A stretch of DNA of 44,914 nucleotides from Candidatus Edwardsbacteria bacterium (GCA_018821925.1 JAHJLF010000050.1:1-44914); one strand, 5' to 3'; shown: positions 1-7,866, numbered from the stretch's first letter. The notes: generated by a model not told the origin, from the sequence alone. Translations and numbers: made by a program.

Positions 1-312
1 AGGTTTAGAAATATCGTAATAAAACGGGAAGAAATGCCCAGCAATAAAAATTGCCAAACTTAAAACCTGCCAGACAAACATATGTTTGTTTTTGTTTCTC
101 TTGATTAAAAGTACGAGGGAGACAACCATACTGGTTATTGGCGGGAAAAAATAAAGGAGATATGATATTACATTATTTCCGGTGAATAATCTTATATTAA
201 AGAATTCGAATACAAGATAGATGAAAGATACGATCAGTGAATAAATATAAACGCCCTTCTCGAAGGAGGGTGAAAAGAAAGTATCTATGCCGCGGATATT
301 TAACTTTTTCAT
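1..312 (-). CDS. Hypothetical membrane protein, 3' end cut by window edge
   Basis: An uninterrupted reading frame of 104 codons starts with ATG at 310-312 (read on the minus strand) and runs off the left edge. The product begins MKKLNIRGIDTFF and is highly hydrophobic, with about three likely membrane helices near residues 20-42, 48-70 and 80-97, and a basic loop (KRNKNK) between the last two. The start lies three bases after the alr stop codon, so the two genes are probably co-transcribed and translationally coupled. It is more AT-rich than the genes that follow. I do not recognise the family, and the missing C-terminus prevents a better call. Confidence 0.6.
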   Translation of the reverse strand, partial: MKKLNIRGIDTFFSPSFEKGVYIYSLIVSFIYLVFEFFNIRLFTGNNVISYLLYFFPPITSMVVSLVLLIKRNKNKHMFVWQVLSLAIFIAGHFFPFYYDISKP

Positions 313-315
313 ATT

Positions 316-1452
316 CTACACTATTATCCTGGGCAGCAGGGGGTTGATCCTGGTGACCACCTCGTAATTGATGGTGCCGATCCATTGTGCCAGCTGTTCG
401 GCGCTGATTTGCTCCTTGCCCTGCCTGCCCAGCAGTATCACTTCATCCTCCAGCCTAACGCCGGGGATATCGGTGATGTCGGCCAGGCAGAGGTTCATGC
501 AGACCCGGCCCCTGATGGGCGCCCTTTTGCCCTTTATCAGCACATGGGCGGTGTTGGAGAGCTTGCGGTCATATCCGTCGTAATAACCCACCGGCAGGAC
601 CGCCAGCCTGGTCTTTCGGGTGGTGCGGTAGGTGCAGCCGTAGCTGACGAAGGAGCCGGAGGGAACGGTCTTGACCTGGGCCACCCGGGTCTTCCATGAC
701 AGCACCGGTTCCAGCCTGAACCCGGGATCGCGGTCCCGGACGGCCAGCATGGTCTCCCGGGAGGGCCACAGCCCGTAAAGACCGATGCCGATCCGGGCCA
801 GGTTCTTGTGGGTATCGGGGAATATCAGGGCGGCAGCAGTGCAGGCCACATGGTTCACCGGGGCGGAATGCCCCAGCTTTTCCAGCCTGGCGATCATCTT
901 GAGATATCTATCCTTTTGGCTGTCCGGGTAGCTGCGGTCGGTGGTATCTTCGATGTTGGCAAAGTGGGTGGAGTAGCCCTCCAGGAAAAGATGGGGATAT
1001 TTTTTTATCAGGGCCGCCAGGTTTATGGCTTCAGGCAGGTCAATTCCTTGGCGGTTGGTGCCGGTCTCCAGTTTTATATGGAGGCGGATCTTTTTTTGAA
1101 CTTTTATTTTAGCCAGGGCCAGGACGGTCTCTTTGTTGTATACCGTCAGCCGGATGTCGTCCCGGGCCGCTTCGCCCAGGCGGACCAAGGGCACATAGCC
1201 CAGCAGCAACAACGGTTTCCTGATGCCCTGTTTTCTTAAGGCCACCGCCTCATCCAAAGAATTCAGGCCCAGCCAATCCACCAGTTTCGATCTGGCCAGT
1301 ATTGACGCCACTTCCGGCAAGCCGTGGCCGTAGGCGTTGGATTTTATCACCGGCATGAATTTGGCCTGCGGTTCCAGCAGCTTTCGGAAGGCCCGGACAT
1401 TACTGATCAACGCTGGCCGGTCGATCTCGATCCAGTTGATATTTTTATTCAT
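316..1452 (-). CDS. alr: Alanine racemase
   Basis: PLP-dependent interconversion of L- and D-alanine in the cytoplasm, supplying D-Ala for peptidoglycan. The PLP lysine is K37 in the PVIKSNAYGHG motif. The second catalytic site, the C-terminal-domain tyrosine, is in SYGCTYRT, followed by LPVGYYDGY and the RVCMNL segment typical of the family. At 378 residues it has full family length. I chose ATG 1452 rather than the TTG seven codons upstream, because an AGGA sits about nine bases before the ATG and the family fold starts at NWIEIDR. It is divergent from the DUF1844 gene, and the shared 1474-1587 spacer is AT-rich and probably holds promoters for both sides. Confidence 0.96.
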   Translation of the reverse strand: MNKNINWIEIDRPALISNVRAFRKLLEPQAKFMPVIKSNAYGHGLPEVASILARSKLVDWLGLNSLDEAVALRKQGIRKPLLLLGYVPLVRLGEAARDDIRLTVYNKETVLALAKIKVQKKIRLHIKLETGTNRQGIDLPEAINLAALIKKYPHLFLEGYSTHFANIEDTTDRSYPDSQKDRYLKMIARLEKLGHSAPVNHVACTAAALIFPDTHKNLARIGIGLYGLWPSRETMLAVRDRDPGFRLEPVLSWKTRVAQVKTVPSGSFVSYGCTYRTTRKTRLAVLPVGYYDGYDRKLSNTAHVLIKGKRAPIRGRVCMNLCLADITDIPGVRLEDEVILLGRQGKEQISAEQLAQWIGTINYEVVTRINPLLPRIIV

Positions 1453-1587
1453 ATAACCGTATCCTATTGGCAAGTTTATGTTATTCTACTACTAATCGCA
1501 CATGGGTTGCAAGTTTTTTTAAAAAAAATATTGCTTTTTGGGTAAAAATATGGTAAAAGTATAAGTATAGTATAAAGGTAAAGCATT

Positions 1588-1872
1588 ATGGCTGATGAAA
1601 TTAAACAACCGTTGCCGCCGGCCAGCATAGAATCCCTTTTCTATATGCTGGGCACATCGGCGATGGTAAATTTGGGACTGGTGCCAGACCCCACAAATCA
1701 GAAGACCACAACCAACCTGGAGCTGGCCAAGCACAATATCGACACCTTGGGGATAATGCAGAAAAAGACCGCCGGAAACCTTACTTCGGATGAATCCAGG
1801 CTGCTGGACGAGCTGCTGTACGATCTGCGCATGAAGTACGTCCGGGCGACATCCCAGAACGAGAAAAAATAA
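1588..1872 (+). CDS. DUF1844 domain protein
   Basis: A 94-residue soluble protein that matches the DUF1844 pattern: a hydrophobic N-terminal helix (FYMLGTSAMVNLGLVPDP), then LELAKHNIDTLGIMQKKTAGNL and ending LLDELLYDLRMKYV. The family is small, widespread in Deltaproteobacteria, FCB and candidate phyla, and has no established function. It is the first gene of a plus-strand run and is followed after 24 bases by the LysM protein gene. No enzyme motif is visible. Confidence 0.85.
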   Translation: MADEIKQPLPPASIESLFYMLGTSAMVNLGLVPDPTNQKTTTNLELAKHNIDTLGIMQKKTAGNLTSDESRLLDELLYDLRMKYVRATSQNEKK

Positions 1873-1896
1873 ACTTTTTTGGAAAAGGAGCGGAGC

Positions 1897-3015
1897 ATGT
1901 TTAAGAACAGGTCACTGTTGGCGTTGATGGTTATAGCCGGATTTCTTTTCAGCGCGGGGATCATTTCCGCCCAACAGGGCAACGTGGTCCATAAAGTTGT
2001 GGAGGGCGAAACCCTGTGGGAGCTGGCCGGGAGATATATGCAAAATTCCTTCTCCTGGCCCCTGATCTGGGAGGCCAACAAGGAGATCATCGCCGATCCC
2101 CACTGGATCTATCCCGGCCAGGATCTGGTGATCCCTCCCCAGACCCTTTCGGAGCAGGTGACCGCGCCCGACACTGCAGTCGCTCAACCCGAGATGCAAG
2201 CCGAGGTCCCGGTCGAGGAGATGGTCTATGAACCGGAGCCCATGGAGGAGACCCCGGCTGTCTCGGTAAGAAAAACCCAGGCTATGGGATATGTTAAAAG
2301 ACCGACCCCGGTGGTATCGGAGCTGATGGCCTTCGAGGCCGGCTTCATCAGCGATGAACTGGACAAGCCCACCGGCCATATCATCGGCAGCGACCGCAAG
2401 GACATCGAGGCTCTGATGTCAAACGATCCGGTGTATATCAACCTGGGCTCGCGGGACGGCGCCAAGCCGGGCGATAAGCACGCCCTGTACCGGGTGGGCC
2501 AGAAAGTGAAGCATCCCCAGAACGGAAAGAACCTCGGCAGGATCATCAATATAGTAGGCGTTCTGGAGGTAACCGATATCGAGGAGAAAACCTCCCGGGC
2601 CAAACTGATAAAGACCTTTGACGGCATATCCCGCAAGGAGGCCTTCAGGCCTTACGTCCAGATAATAGTCCCCAAGGATGTGTCCCCGCTGCCGGTGCAA
2701 AAATCCAACGAGGGATGTATCGTGGCTTTCAAACAGACCAACACTTCGGCCACCGAGTATAAGACGGTGTATATCGACAAGGGCCTGGCCAACGGGATCA
2801 TGCCGGGCGACGTTTTCGAGATTTACCGCACCGGAACCAAGGCCAGCGATCCCGACCGGGGCGGCAAAAATGTTCTTCCCGAGCTTATAATCGGACGGCT
2901 GCAGGTGTTATCGGCCAGGAACAATACCGCGGCTGCGGTCATCACCAATTCCAAGGTCGAGGATATTGTGGTGGGGGAGAAGATCAGGCTCATCAAACAG
3001 GTCCCCACCAGGTGA
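1897..3015 (+). CDS. Exported LysM-domain protein with duplicated C-terminal domain
   Basis: Probable periplasmic or cell-wall-associated protein that binds peptidoglycan. ATG 1897 is chosen because AAGGAG lies six bases upstream; the frame also contains an upstream TTG without better support. Residues 1-26 form a signal peptide ending ISAQQ. A LysM domain follows at about 32-80 (VVEGETLWELAGRY ... IYPGQDLVIPP), then a Pro/Glu-rich linker to about 125. The C-terminal region contains two related segments: VYINLGSRDGAKPGD...YRVG near residue 175 and VYIDKGLANGIMPGD...YRTG near 290. These look like two copies of one beta-rich domain. A role in envelope or pilus-associated structure is possible but not shown. 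Confidence 0.85.
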   Translation: MFKNRSLLALMVIAGFLFSAGIISAQQGNVVHKVVEGETLWELAGRYMQNSFSWPLIWEANKEIIADPHWIYPGQDLVIPPQTLSEQVTAPDTAVAQPEMQAEVPVEEMVYEPEPMEETPAVSVRKTQAMGYVKRPTPVVSELMAFEAGFISDELDKPTGHIIGSDRKDIEALMSNDPVYINLGSRDGAKPGDKHALYRVGQKVKHPQNGKNLGRIINIVGVLEVTDIEEKTSRAKLIKTFDGISRKEAFRPYVQIIVPKDVSPLPVQKSNEGCIVAFKQTNTSATEYKTVYIDKGLANGIMPGDVFEIYRTGTKASDPDRGGKNVLPELIIGRLQVLSARNNTAAAVITNSKVEDIVVGEKIRLIKQVPTR

Positions 3016-3049
3016 CCATTGTTGAACTGACGCAGGATAGTTGAAGAAA

Positions 3050-3238
3050 ATGGGTCGGAAAAAATTGATCGGAGAAATAATGGTTTCTCTGGGCCATGTC
3101 TCGCTGGAGCAGATCAATCAGGCCAGAAGAAGCCAGATGGACAATTCCGCCAAGCGATTGGGGGAGTGTCTGGTCGATCTGGGGTATATCTCCAACGATG
3201 ATGTCAACCGGGCGCTGGATATCCAGAAGATGGAATGA
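3050..3238 (+). CDS. Small MshEN/GspE-N-terminal-like protein
   Basis: A product of about 62 residues that consists almost entirely of one two-part motif, LIGEIMVSLGHVSLEQINQA followed by RLGECLVDLGYISNDDVNRAL. This is the repeat found in the N-terminal domain of type II secretion and type IV pilus ATPases (GspE/PilB, MshEN fold), which in some members binds c-di-GMP. Here it stands alone with no ATPase attached. ATG 3050 is preceded by AGGA at 3034-3037; a TTG at 3041 in the same frame is the alternative start. The stop overlaps an ATG in the next frame, close to the cyclic-nucleotide-binding gene, which would fit a signalling pair. Confidence 0.75.
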   Translation: MGRKKLIGEIMVSLGHVSLEQINQARRSQMDNSAKRLGECLVDLGYISNDDVNRALDIQKME

Positions 3239-3267
3239 TTTGCCCTGACGGGCGGGAAGGCAGCAAC

Positions 3268-3747
3268 ATGGGAGCATCCAATAAAAACCCCGATCTGCTC
3301 AAAAAAGTTTACCTGTTCAACGATCTGACCCAGCCGGAGCTGGAGAAGATCCTGACTTTGGCCTATGAGAAAACATATGAAAAAGAGACGGCCGTCTTCC
3401 AGGAGGGCGAGATAGGAGACGCCTTCTATATCGTCGACCAGGGTCAGGTTCGGATATCCACCATGGTCCCGGGGGTTGGGGAGGAGGCCCTGAAGATCCT
3501 GCGGCCGGGGGATTATTTCGGGGAGATGGCCCTGATCGACGACTTTCCCCGTTCGGCGGCCGCTATCGCCCACGAGGGCGAAGTCAAGCTGTTGGCCATC
3601 TACAAGCGGGATTTCAAAAAGCTGATGGCCGAGGACAAAGAGATGGCCTACAAGCTGATGGCGGTCTTCATAAAAACCCTCTCCACCCGCCTGCGGGACA
3701 CCAACGACAAACTGAAGAACATCTTTGCCATAGCCAAGTCTTTTTAA
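3268..3747 (+). CDS. Cyclic nucleotide-binding domain protein without DNA-binding domain
   Basis: A single CNB (Crp/Fnr-type beta-roll) domain of about 159 residues. The phosphate-binding cassette is at residues 84-97 (FGEMALIDDFPRSA), with the conserved glutamate E86 and arginine R95 that normally contact cyclic nucleotide ribose and phosphate. Helices fill the C-terminus and there is no helix-turn-helix, so it is more likely a protein-level sensor or regulatory subunit than a transcription factor. I chose ATG 3268 because a GGGAAGG lies about seven bases before it. A frame-compatible ATG at 3235 overlaps the preceding stop and is possible. A strong hairpin terminator follows. Confidence 0.85.
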   Translation: MGASNKNPDLLKKVYLFNDLTQPELEKILTLAYEKTYEKETAVFQEGEIGDAFYIVDQGQVRISTMVPGVGEEALKILRPGDYFGEMALIDDFPRSAAAIAHEGEVKLLAIYKRDFKKLMAEDKEMAYKLMAVFIKTLSTRLRDTNDKLKNIFAIAKSF

Positions 3748-3759
3748 TTGGCCCTGCCG

Positions 3760-3798
3760 GAACGAGGTTGGATATTCCAACCTCGTTCGTCTGTTTTT
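3760..3798 (+). terminator. Rho-independent terminator
   Basis: A perfect 13-bp stem (GAACGAGGTTGGA, loop TAT) at 3760-3788 is followed by a T-rich run at 3794-3798. It lies directly after the cyclic-nucleotide-binding gene and ends that transcription unit. Confidence 0.85.
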
Positions 3799-3832
3799 CG
3801 GAGTGGATCTCAATTTCATTAATCGGGAGAAA

Positions 3833-4276
3833 ATGATGTCTAAAATCACAGGCTTTGTAGCCATCTTGTTCGTGCTATCCGCTGCTTCATGCTGTCACCA
3901 GAAAACTGTTGTTCCGGTGGGAACGTCTCTCAAGATTGAAGTTGAAGTGATTGCCAAAGATCCCGGCAAATTTTCGGATCGGCTGCTGGAAACCGAAGGG
4001 GTCCTGAAAAATGCTGGCGGCAATTATTTCACGGATCTTAGGCTGGTGCTGACTGGAAATAAGGGGGGGGAGATCGAGGTGACTGCCTGGGCTCCTCAGG
4101 GGGTTCCACCGCCCAGGCCGGGCCCCAACCAGCCCCGCCGGCCCAAAGTGATGTCCGATTTTCTGGGGAAGAAAATGAATCTTACCGGGCGGCTGGAGGT
4201 CCAGTCCGGAAAAATAATCCTCCGGGTGGAGAAGGCCGAAGAAGTTATTGACCGGGAGGGGAGGGATAAGAACTAA
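3833..4276 (+). CDS. Probable lipoprotein with OB-fold-like domain
   Basis: A product of about 147 residues with a hydrophobic N-terminal signal ending LSAASCC, so the first cysteine could be lipidated, although the box is not ideal. The mature part has the alternation of an OB-fold: VEVIAKDPGKFSDRLLETEGVL, then LRLVLTGNKGGEIEVTAWAP, a Pro-rich insertion (VPPPRPGPNQPRRP), and GKKMNLTGRLEVQSGKIILRVEKAE. Similar domains occur in periplasmic stress or nucleic-acid-binding-like proteins, but no ligand can be assigned. GGGAGA precedes two adjacent ATGs (3833, 3836), and either may be the start. It is followed by a 220-base stretch with a coding remnant. Confidence 0.65.
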   Translation: MMSKITGFVAILFVLSAASCCHQKTVVPVGTSLKIEVEVIAKDPGKFSDRLLETEGVLKNAGGNYFTDLRLVLTGNKGGEIEVTAWAPQGVPPPRPGPNQPRRPKVMSDFLGKKMNLTGRLEVQSGKIILRVEKAEEVIDREGRDKN

Positions 4277-4312
4277 AATTTGCTTCTGTTTGCTGTTGGC
4301 TCCATGCTGTAG

Positions 4313-4417
4313 GCGGTCAGGAAGATCGACCCCCTGTTCACGGTGGCTGATGTCAACACTTCCGAGGGGCAGTCCGAACTGCTGATGAAGATCGAGAGCC
4401 TGGGGTCAACGATATAA
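4313..4417 (+). pseudogene. Possible coding remnant
   Basis: A 34-codon open stretch with protein-like composition (RKIDPLFTVADVNTSEGQSE) ends in TAA at 4415-4417 and is preceded in frame by TAG at 4310. It has no start codon or ribosome site of its own. It may be the tail of a decayed gene, since the adjoining upstream frame also reads sensibly up to the TAG. I cannot name the family. Confidence 0.3.
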
Positions 4418-4447
4418 CATTGTGGTCTTATCCCCTTGGGTTTTCAA

Positions 4448-4476
4448 TTGACTATGGCGGGCAATTATTGTATCAT
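4448..4476 (+). promoter_or_regulatory. Sigma-70-like promoter for the molybdopterin lipoprotein gene
   Basis: TTGACT at 4448-4453 and TATCAT at 4471-4476 are separated by exactly 17 bases. They lie 20 bases upstream of the ATG at 4497, with a GGAGGG ribosome site at 4487-4492. Confidence 0.6.
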
Positions 4477-4496
4477 AGCTTCTGACGGAGGGCACT

Positions 4497-5162
4497 ATGG
4501 ATATCCGATATTCCGCGGCCATTCTTCTGGGTGTTGTGATGCTGGCCGTCTCCGGTTGCTCTTCATCGGCCGATGATAACAATCGAACGACTTTACGGAA
4601 GGCCAAAGACCTGGGGCGGGTGGAGATAAAAAAATACCAGGGCCAGAGGCTGACCGATTTCGAGAAACTGCGGGACAACTCCATTCAGGGGCCGCAGGAG
4701 GTGGATACCGCTAAATACCGCCTGACCATCGACGGCCTGGTGTCGGTCAAACAGGAATTGAGTTATCGCCAGGTGCTGGGGATGGATCAATATCAAAAAC
4801 TGATTACCCTGCACTGTGTCGAAGGATGGAGCGCCAAGGGGCTTTTCGAGGGGGCGCTGGTGGGGGACATTTTAAAACTGGCGGTTGTCAAGCCGGGGGC
4901 CAATACCCTGATATTCCATGCCGCTGACGGGTACACCTCTTCCCTGCCGCTGAAAGCCGTGCTGGACAAAAAGATCCTGCTGGCCTATAAGGTAAACAAT
5001 AAAACCCTTACCGCCAGGTCGGGCTTTCCCTTTCAGCTGATAGCCGAGGATAAGCTGGGATATAAGTGGGTAAAATGGCTGCGGCGGATAGAGGTCTCCA
5101 GCGATTCCACCTACAGGGGTTTCTGGGAGAGCCGGGGCTACGACAATAAGGCGGATTATTGA
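4497..5162 (+). CDS. Molybdopterin-dependent oxidoreductase (sulfite oxidase-like) lipoprotein
   Basis: A 221-residue protein with a lipoprotein signal (VMLAVSG-C21), so it is probably anchored outside the inner membrane. The mature part matches the oxidoreductase molybdopterin-binding fold of sulfite oxidase and MsrP-type proteins. The likely molybdenum-ligating cysteine is C107 in LHCVEGWS, followed by a DGYTSSLPL segment and a GFPFQLIAEDKLGYKWVKWL segment near the C-terminus. It lacks the long C-terminal dimerisation domain of true sulfite oxidases, so the substrate is unknown. It has its own promoter and is followed 13 bases later by a ferritin-like gene; the two redox proteins may share regulation. 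Confidence 0.85.
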   Translation: MDIRYSAAILLGVVMLAVSGCSSSADDNNRTTLRKAKDLGRVEIKKYQGQRLTDFEKLRDNSIQGPQEVDTAKYRLTIDGLVSVKQELSYRQVLGMDQYQKLITLHCVEGWSAKGLFEGALVGDILKLAVVKPGANTLIFHAADGYTSSLPLKAVLDKKILLAYKVNNKTLTARSGFPFQLIAEDKLGYKWVKWLRRIEVSSDSTYRGFWESRGYDNKADY

Positions 5163-5175
5163 AAAGGAAAAAGAT

Positions 5176-5709
5176 ATGAAAATCACAAAAAAAGCCATGC
5201 CCAAAGCCCTGCAGGCCGCCCTGAAGCTGGAACGCAAGGGCACCGCTTTCTACCTGAAGATGTCGGAGAAGACCGGCAACATTCTGGCCAAGCGGCTGTT
5301 CGACCAGCTGGCCATGCAGGAGGTGGAGCATATCGGCCGGATAAACGAGATCTATTCGGCCATCACCCAGGGGCAGAGCTGGCCCGAACCCAAGGGAAAG
5401 AAGATCGGCTATCTGGAGGCCGAGATGAAGAAGGTCTTCGCCCGGATCAACCACAGCAAGTCCCGGGAGAAACCGGACAATATCTCGGGCATGAAGGTGG
5501 CCATGGATATGGAATGGTACAGTTATAAGATGTACCAGAAATTCTTCGCCGCCGCGGTGGACGGCCCGGAGAAGGAATTCTTCAAGCGGATGCTGGAGGA
5601 GGAGACCAAACATTACGAAGCGCTGTCCAACGTCTATGCCTACCTGACCAGCAGCGGGGACTGGCTGGAGCGCTCCGAGAGCAATACCTGGAACTGGATG
5701 AACTCATAA
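5176..5709 (+). CDS. Ferritin-like (rubrerythrin-family) diiron protein
   Basis: A 177-residue four-helix protein with the expected diiron ligands. E19 (LERKG) and E49xxH52 (QEVEH) form the first half. E113 (MEWYSY) and E143xxH146 (ETKHYE) form the second. It lacks the C-terminal rubredoxin domain of classical rubrerythrin, so it resembles the ferritin-like domain of the erythrin/sulerythrin type. A role in peroxide detoxification or iron handling is known for the family and is inferred here. GGAAAAAG precedes the ATG, and it is closely spaced behind the molybdopterin lipoprotein gene. Confidence 0.85.
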   Translation: MKITKKAMPKALQAALKLERKGTAFYLKMSEKTGNILAKRLFDQLAMQEVEHIGRINEIYSAITQGQSWPEPKGKKIGYLEAEMKKVFARINHSKSREKPDNISGMKVAMDMEWYSYKMYQKFFAAAVDGPEKEFFKRMLEEETKHYEALSNVYAYLTSSGDWLERSESNTWNWMNS

Positions 5710-5729
5710 ATGCAAACGGGGAAGATATA

Positions 5730-6200
5730 ATGCAACATCTGGCAGTGGAGAAAAAACAGGTTACGGTCACCATGCGATGCCGGGATCAGCAGGTGATCAA
5801 AGGTGATCTTTTTTTGAGCCTGATGGCCAAGAACCATATCGGTCAGGAGACGGTGCTGGACTTCATGAACGAGCCGGAGGAATTCTTCGTGCTCAAGGTG
5901 GCCACCGCCCCAGCCATCAACATCATCAACAAGGCCAGGATCATGGAGGTGGCGGTGGCCCTTGAGGTGGAGGCCGCCGATCTGGACCGGGAGGCTATGG
6001 GCATCAAGGAGGAGCCGATGACGGTGGTATTCAACGACAACTTCAAGCTGAGCGGAAAGGCCTATATCGACCTGCCGCCGGAGAAATCCCGGGCCATAGA
6101 TTTTTTAAACCAGAGCGAGAGGTTCTTTTTGCTGGTCACCGATCAAACCGCCCACATAGTCAACCGCAGACACATCAGTTATGTAATACCAGGGAGATAA
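5730..6200 (+). CDS. Uncharacterised protein with two tandem copies of one small domain
   Basis: A 156-residue soluble protein with no signal peptide. Residues about 10-72 (VTVTMRCRDQQVIKGDLFL ... FFVLKVATAPAINIINKARI) and about 97-153 (MTVVFNDNFKLSGKAYIDL ... FFLLVTDQTAHIVNRRHI) have the same layout: a beta hairpin, DFMNEPEEFF versus DFLNQSERFF, then a strand and an IIN/IVN motif. The domain resembles small DUF6812-type beta domains. It lies three bases upstream of the PilT-like gene, so a role with the pilus motor is plausible. Function unknown. Confidence 0.75.
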   Translation: MQHLAVEKKQVTVTMRCRDQQVIKGDLFLSLMAKNHIGQETVLDFMNEPEEFFVLKVATAPAINIINKARIMEVAVALEVEAADLDREAMGIKEEPMTVVFNDNFKLSGKAYIDLPPEKSRAIDFLNQSERFFLLVTDQTAHIVNRRHISYVIPGR

Positions 6201-6202
6201 GA

Positions 6203-7702
6203 ATGGCAAAGATAGACGTATTTTTCAAGGCAATGAACGATTACCGGGCCACCGAATTTTACCTGGCCAGCGAATCGGAGCCGCAGTTCAAAACACCATC
6301 CGGCATCCAGGCCGTCTCCAAGCAGAAGTTTTCCAACCAGGAGGTGATGGGGCTGCTGTCGGAGATCATGTCCCCGGCCGAACGGGAGAAGCTGATGGAC
6401 CAGCCGACGGTGGAATTCACCTATAAGAGCCCGGGGTTGGGAGAATACCAGGGAACGGTCAGCATGCAGGGCCAAAGCATCAAGGCGGTGTTCCTACCGG
6501 CCAGCGCCGCGGCGCCTCATCAGGAGCAGTCCGCCGCAGCGGCCGCTCCGGGGAACCCGGCCCCCTCGGCCACAGCAGACTCCCCGGCTTTCACTGCGGC
6601 CCACAAGGAGGCAGAGATAGACAAACTGCTGAGACTGCTGGTGGAGCGCAAGGGCTCGGATCTGCATCTTTCGGCCGCCGAGAGGCCCTGCTTCCGGATA
6701 GACGGCGAGATCAAGAAACTGATGGAATTCCCGGTGATGTCCCCGGAGGACACCAAAAAAATGCTGAAAGAGATCGCCGGGCCCCGCTACCGCCAGCAGT
6801 TTGAGGAACGTAACGATACCGATTTCGCCTACGAGATACCCGGGTTGGCCCGTTTCCGGGTCAACTTCTTTTCCGATCGCAAGGGGATGGGCGGCGTGTT
6901 CCGGGTGATCCCCACCAAGACAGTGACAGTAGAGGACCTGAAGCTCTCCCCGGCCATCCAGAACCTGTGCTACCTTTCCAAGGGGCTGGTGCTGGTGACC
7001 GGGCCGACCGGGTCCGGCAAATCCACCACCCTGTGCGCCCTGGTGGATCTGATCAACCGCACCCGGTGCGACCATATTATCACCCTGGAGGATCCCATCG
7101 AGTTCGTCCATGAGAACAAAAAGTGCTTAGTCAATCAGCGGGAGATCGGCAGCCACACCGATTCCTTCAAGAACGCCCTGAGGGCGGCCCTGCGCGAGGA
7201 TCCGGACATCGTTCTGGTGGGCGAGATGCGCGACCTGGAGACCATCTCCATCGCCATCGAGACCGCCGAGACCGGGCATCTGGTGTTCGGCACCCTGCAT
7301 ACCTCCACCGCCGCCAGCACGGTGGACCGGGTGATAGAGCAGTTCCCGCCCGATCGCCAGGAACAGATCCGGATGATGCTGTCTGAATCGCTAAAGGGCG
7401 TCCTATCCCAAACCCTGTGCAAGAAGATCGGCGGTGGACGGGTGGCCGCCATGGAGGTGCTGTTTGGGATTCCGGCGGTCTCCAACCTGATCCGGGAGGG
7501 CAAGACCTACCAGCTGCCGTCCATCATCCAGACCAACCGCAAGATGGGGATGGTGATGTTGAACGACGCCCTGATGGAGATCGTCAAAAAGAAAATGGTG
7601 GAGCCCAAGGATGCCTACATAAAATCCATGGACAAGATAGATTTGCTTAATCAGCTGAAGCGCGACGGCTTTGATACATCGTTTATTGATGAGGTAAAAT
7701 AG
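6203..7702 (+). CDS. PilT-like type IV pilus retraction ATPase with extra N-terminal domain
   Basis: A 499-residue secretion/pilus ATPase. Residues about 145-245 form the usual PilT N-terminal domain (KGSDLHLSAAERPCFRIDGE), and the RecA-like domain follows. Walker A is GPTGSGKST at 267-275, the Asp box is near residue 296 (ITLEDPIEF), Walker B is DPDIVLVGEMRD, and the His box is GTLHTSTA. Normal PilT is about 350 residues. The extra 140 residues contain a degenerate second copy of the N-terminal domain (residues 1-100) and an Ala/Pro-rich linker (105-130). In the cell it would hydrolyse ATP to disassemble pilin fibres. No other pilus genes are in the window except the small MshEN-like gene. 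Confidence 0.88.
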   Translation: MAKIDVFFKAMNDYRATEFYLASESEPQFKTPSGIQAVSKQKFSNQEVMGLLSEIMSPAEREKLMDQPTVEFTYKSPGLGEYQGTVSMQGQSIKAVFLPASAAAPHQEQSAAAAAPGNPAPSATADSPAFTAAHKEAEIDKLLRLLVERKGSDLHLSAAERPCFRIDGEIKKLMEFPVMSPEDTKKMLKEIAGPRYRQQFEERNDTDFAYEIPGLARFRVNFFSDRKGMGGVFRVIPTKTVTVEDLKLSPAIQNLCYLSKGLVLVTGPTGSGKSTTLCALVDLINRTRCDHIITLEDPIEFVHENKKCLVNQREIGSHTDSFKNALRAALREDPDIVLVGEMRDLETISIAIETAETGHLVFGTLHTSTAASTVDRVIEQFPPDRQEQIRMMLSESLKGVLSQTLCKKIGGGRVAAMEVLFGIPAVSNLIREGKTYQLPSIIQTNRKMGMVMLNDALMEIVKKKMVEPKDAYIKSMDKIDLLNQLKRDGFDTSFIDEVK

Positions 7703-7720
7703 GGACCTCCCATTATCAGA

Positions 7721-7811
7721 TTGACCTCACCCCACTTCGAAGATTTAGCTTCGGGGCCATTCTCAGTGCATGCTTTGTCCCCTCTCCTGGTAAACCAGGA
7801 GAGGGATTTTT
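7721..7811. repeat. Solo copy of the DUF559-type repeat, ending in a terminator hairpin
   Basis: TTGACCTCACCCCA at 7721-7734 is identical to the 14 bases at 43947-43960 beside the DUF559 gene. The unit ends with a perfect hairpin (CCCTCTCCTGG, loop TAAA) at 7780-7805 followed by ATTTTT, which can also act as the terminator for the PilT-like gene. No nuclease gene is present here, so it looks like a non-autonomous copy. Confidence 0.65.
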
Positions 7812-7866
7812 GTATGCCCGGCGGTCCGACCCCTCCCCGCCATTAGCAAGCAGCCCATATAGGTAG

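Noticed and set aside
1318-1473. alr starting at the TTG at 1473
   Set aside because: The ATG at 1452 has AGGA at proper distance and matches the usual alanine racemase N-terminus.
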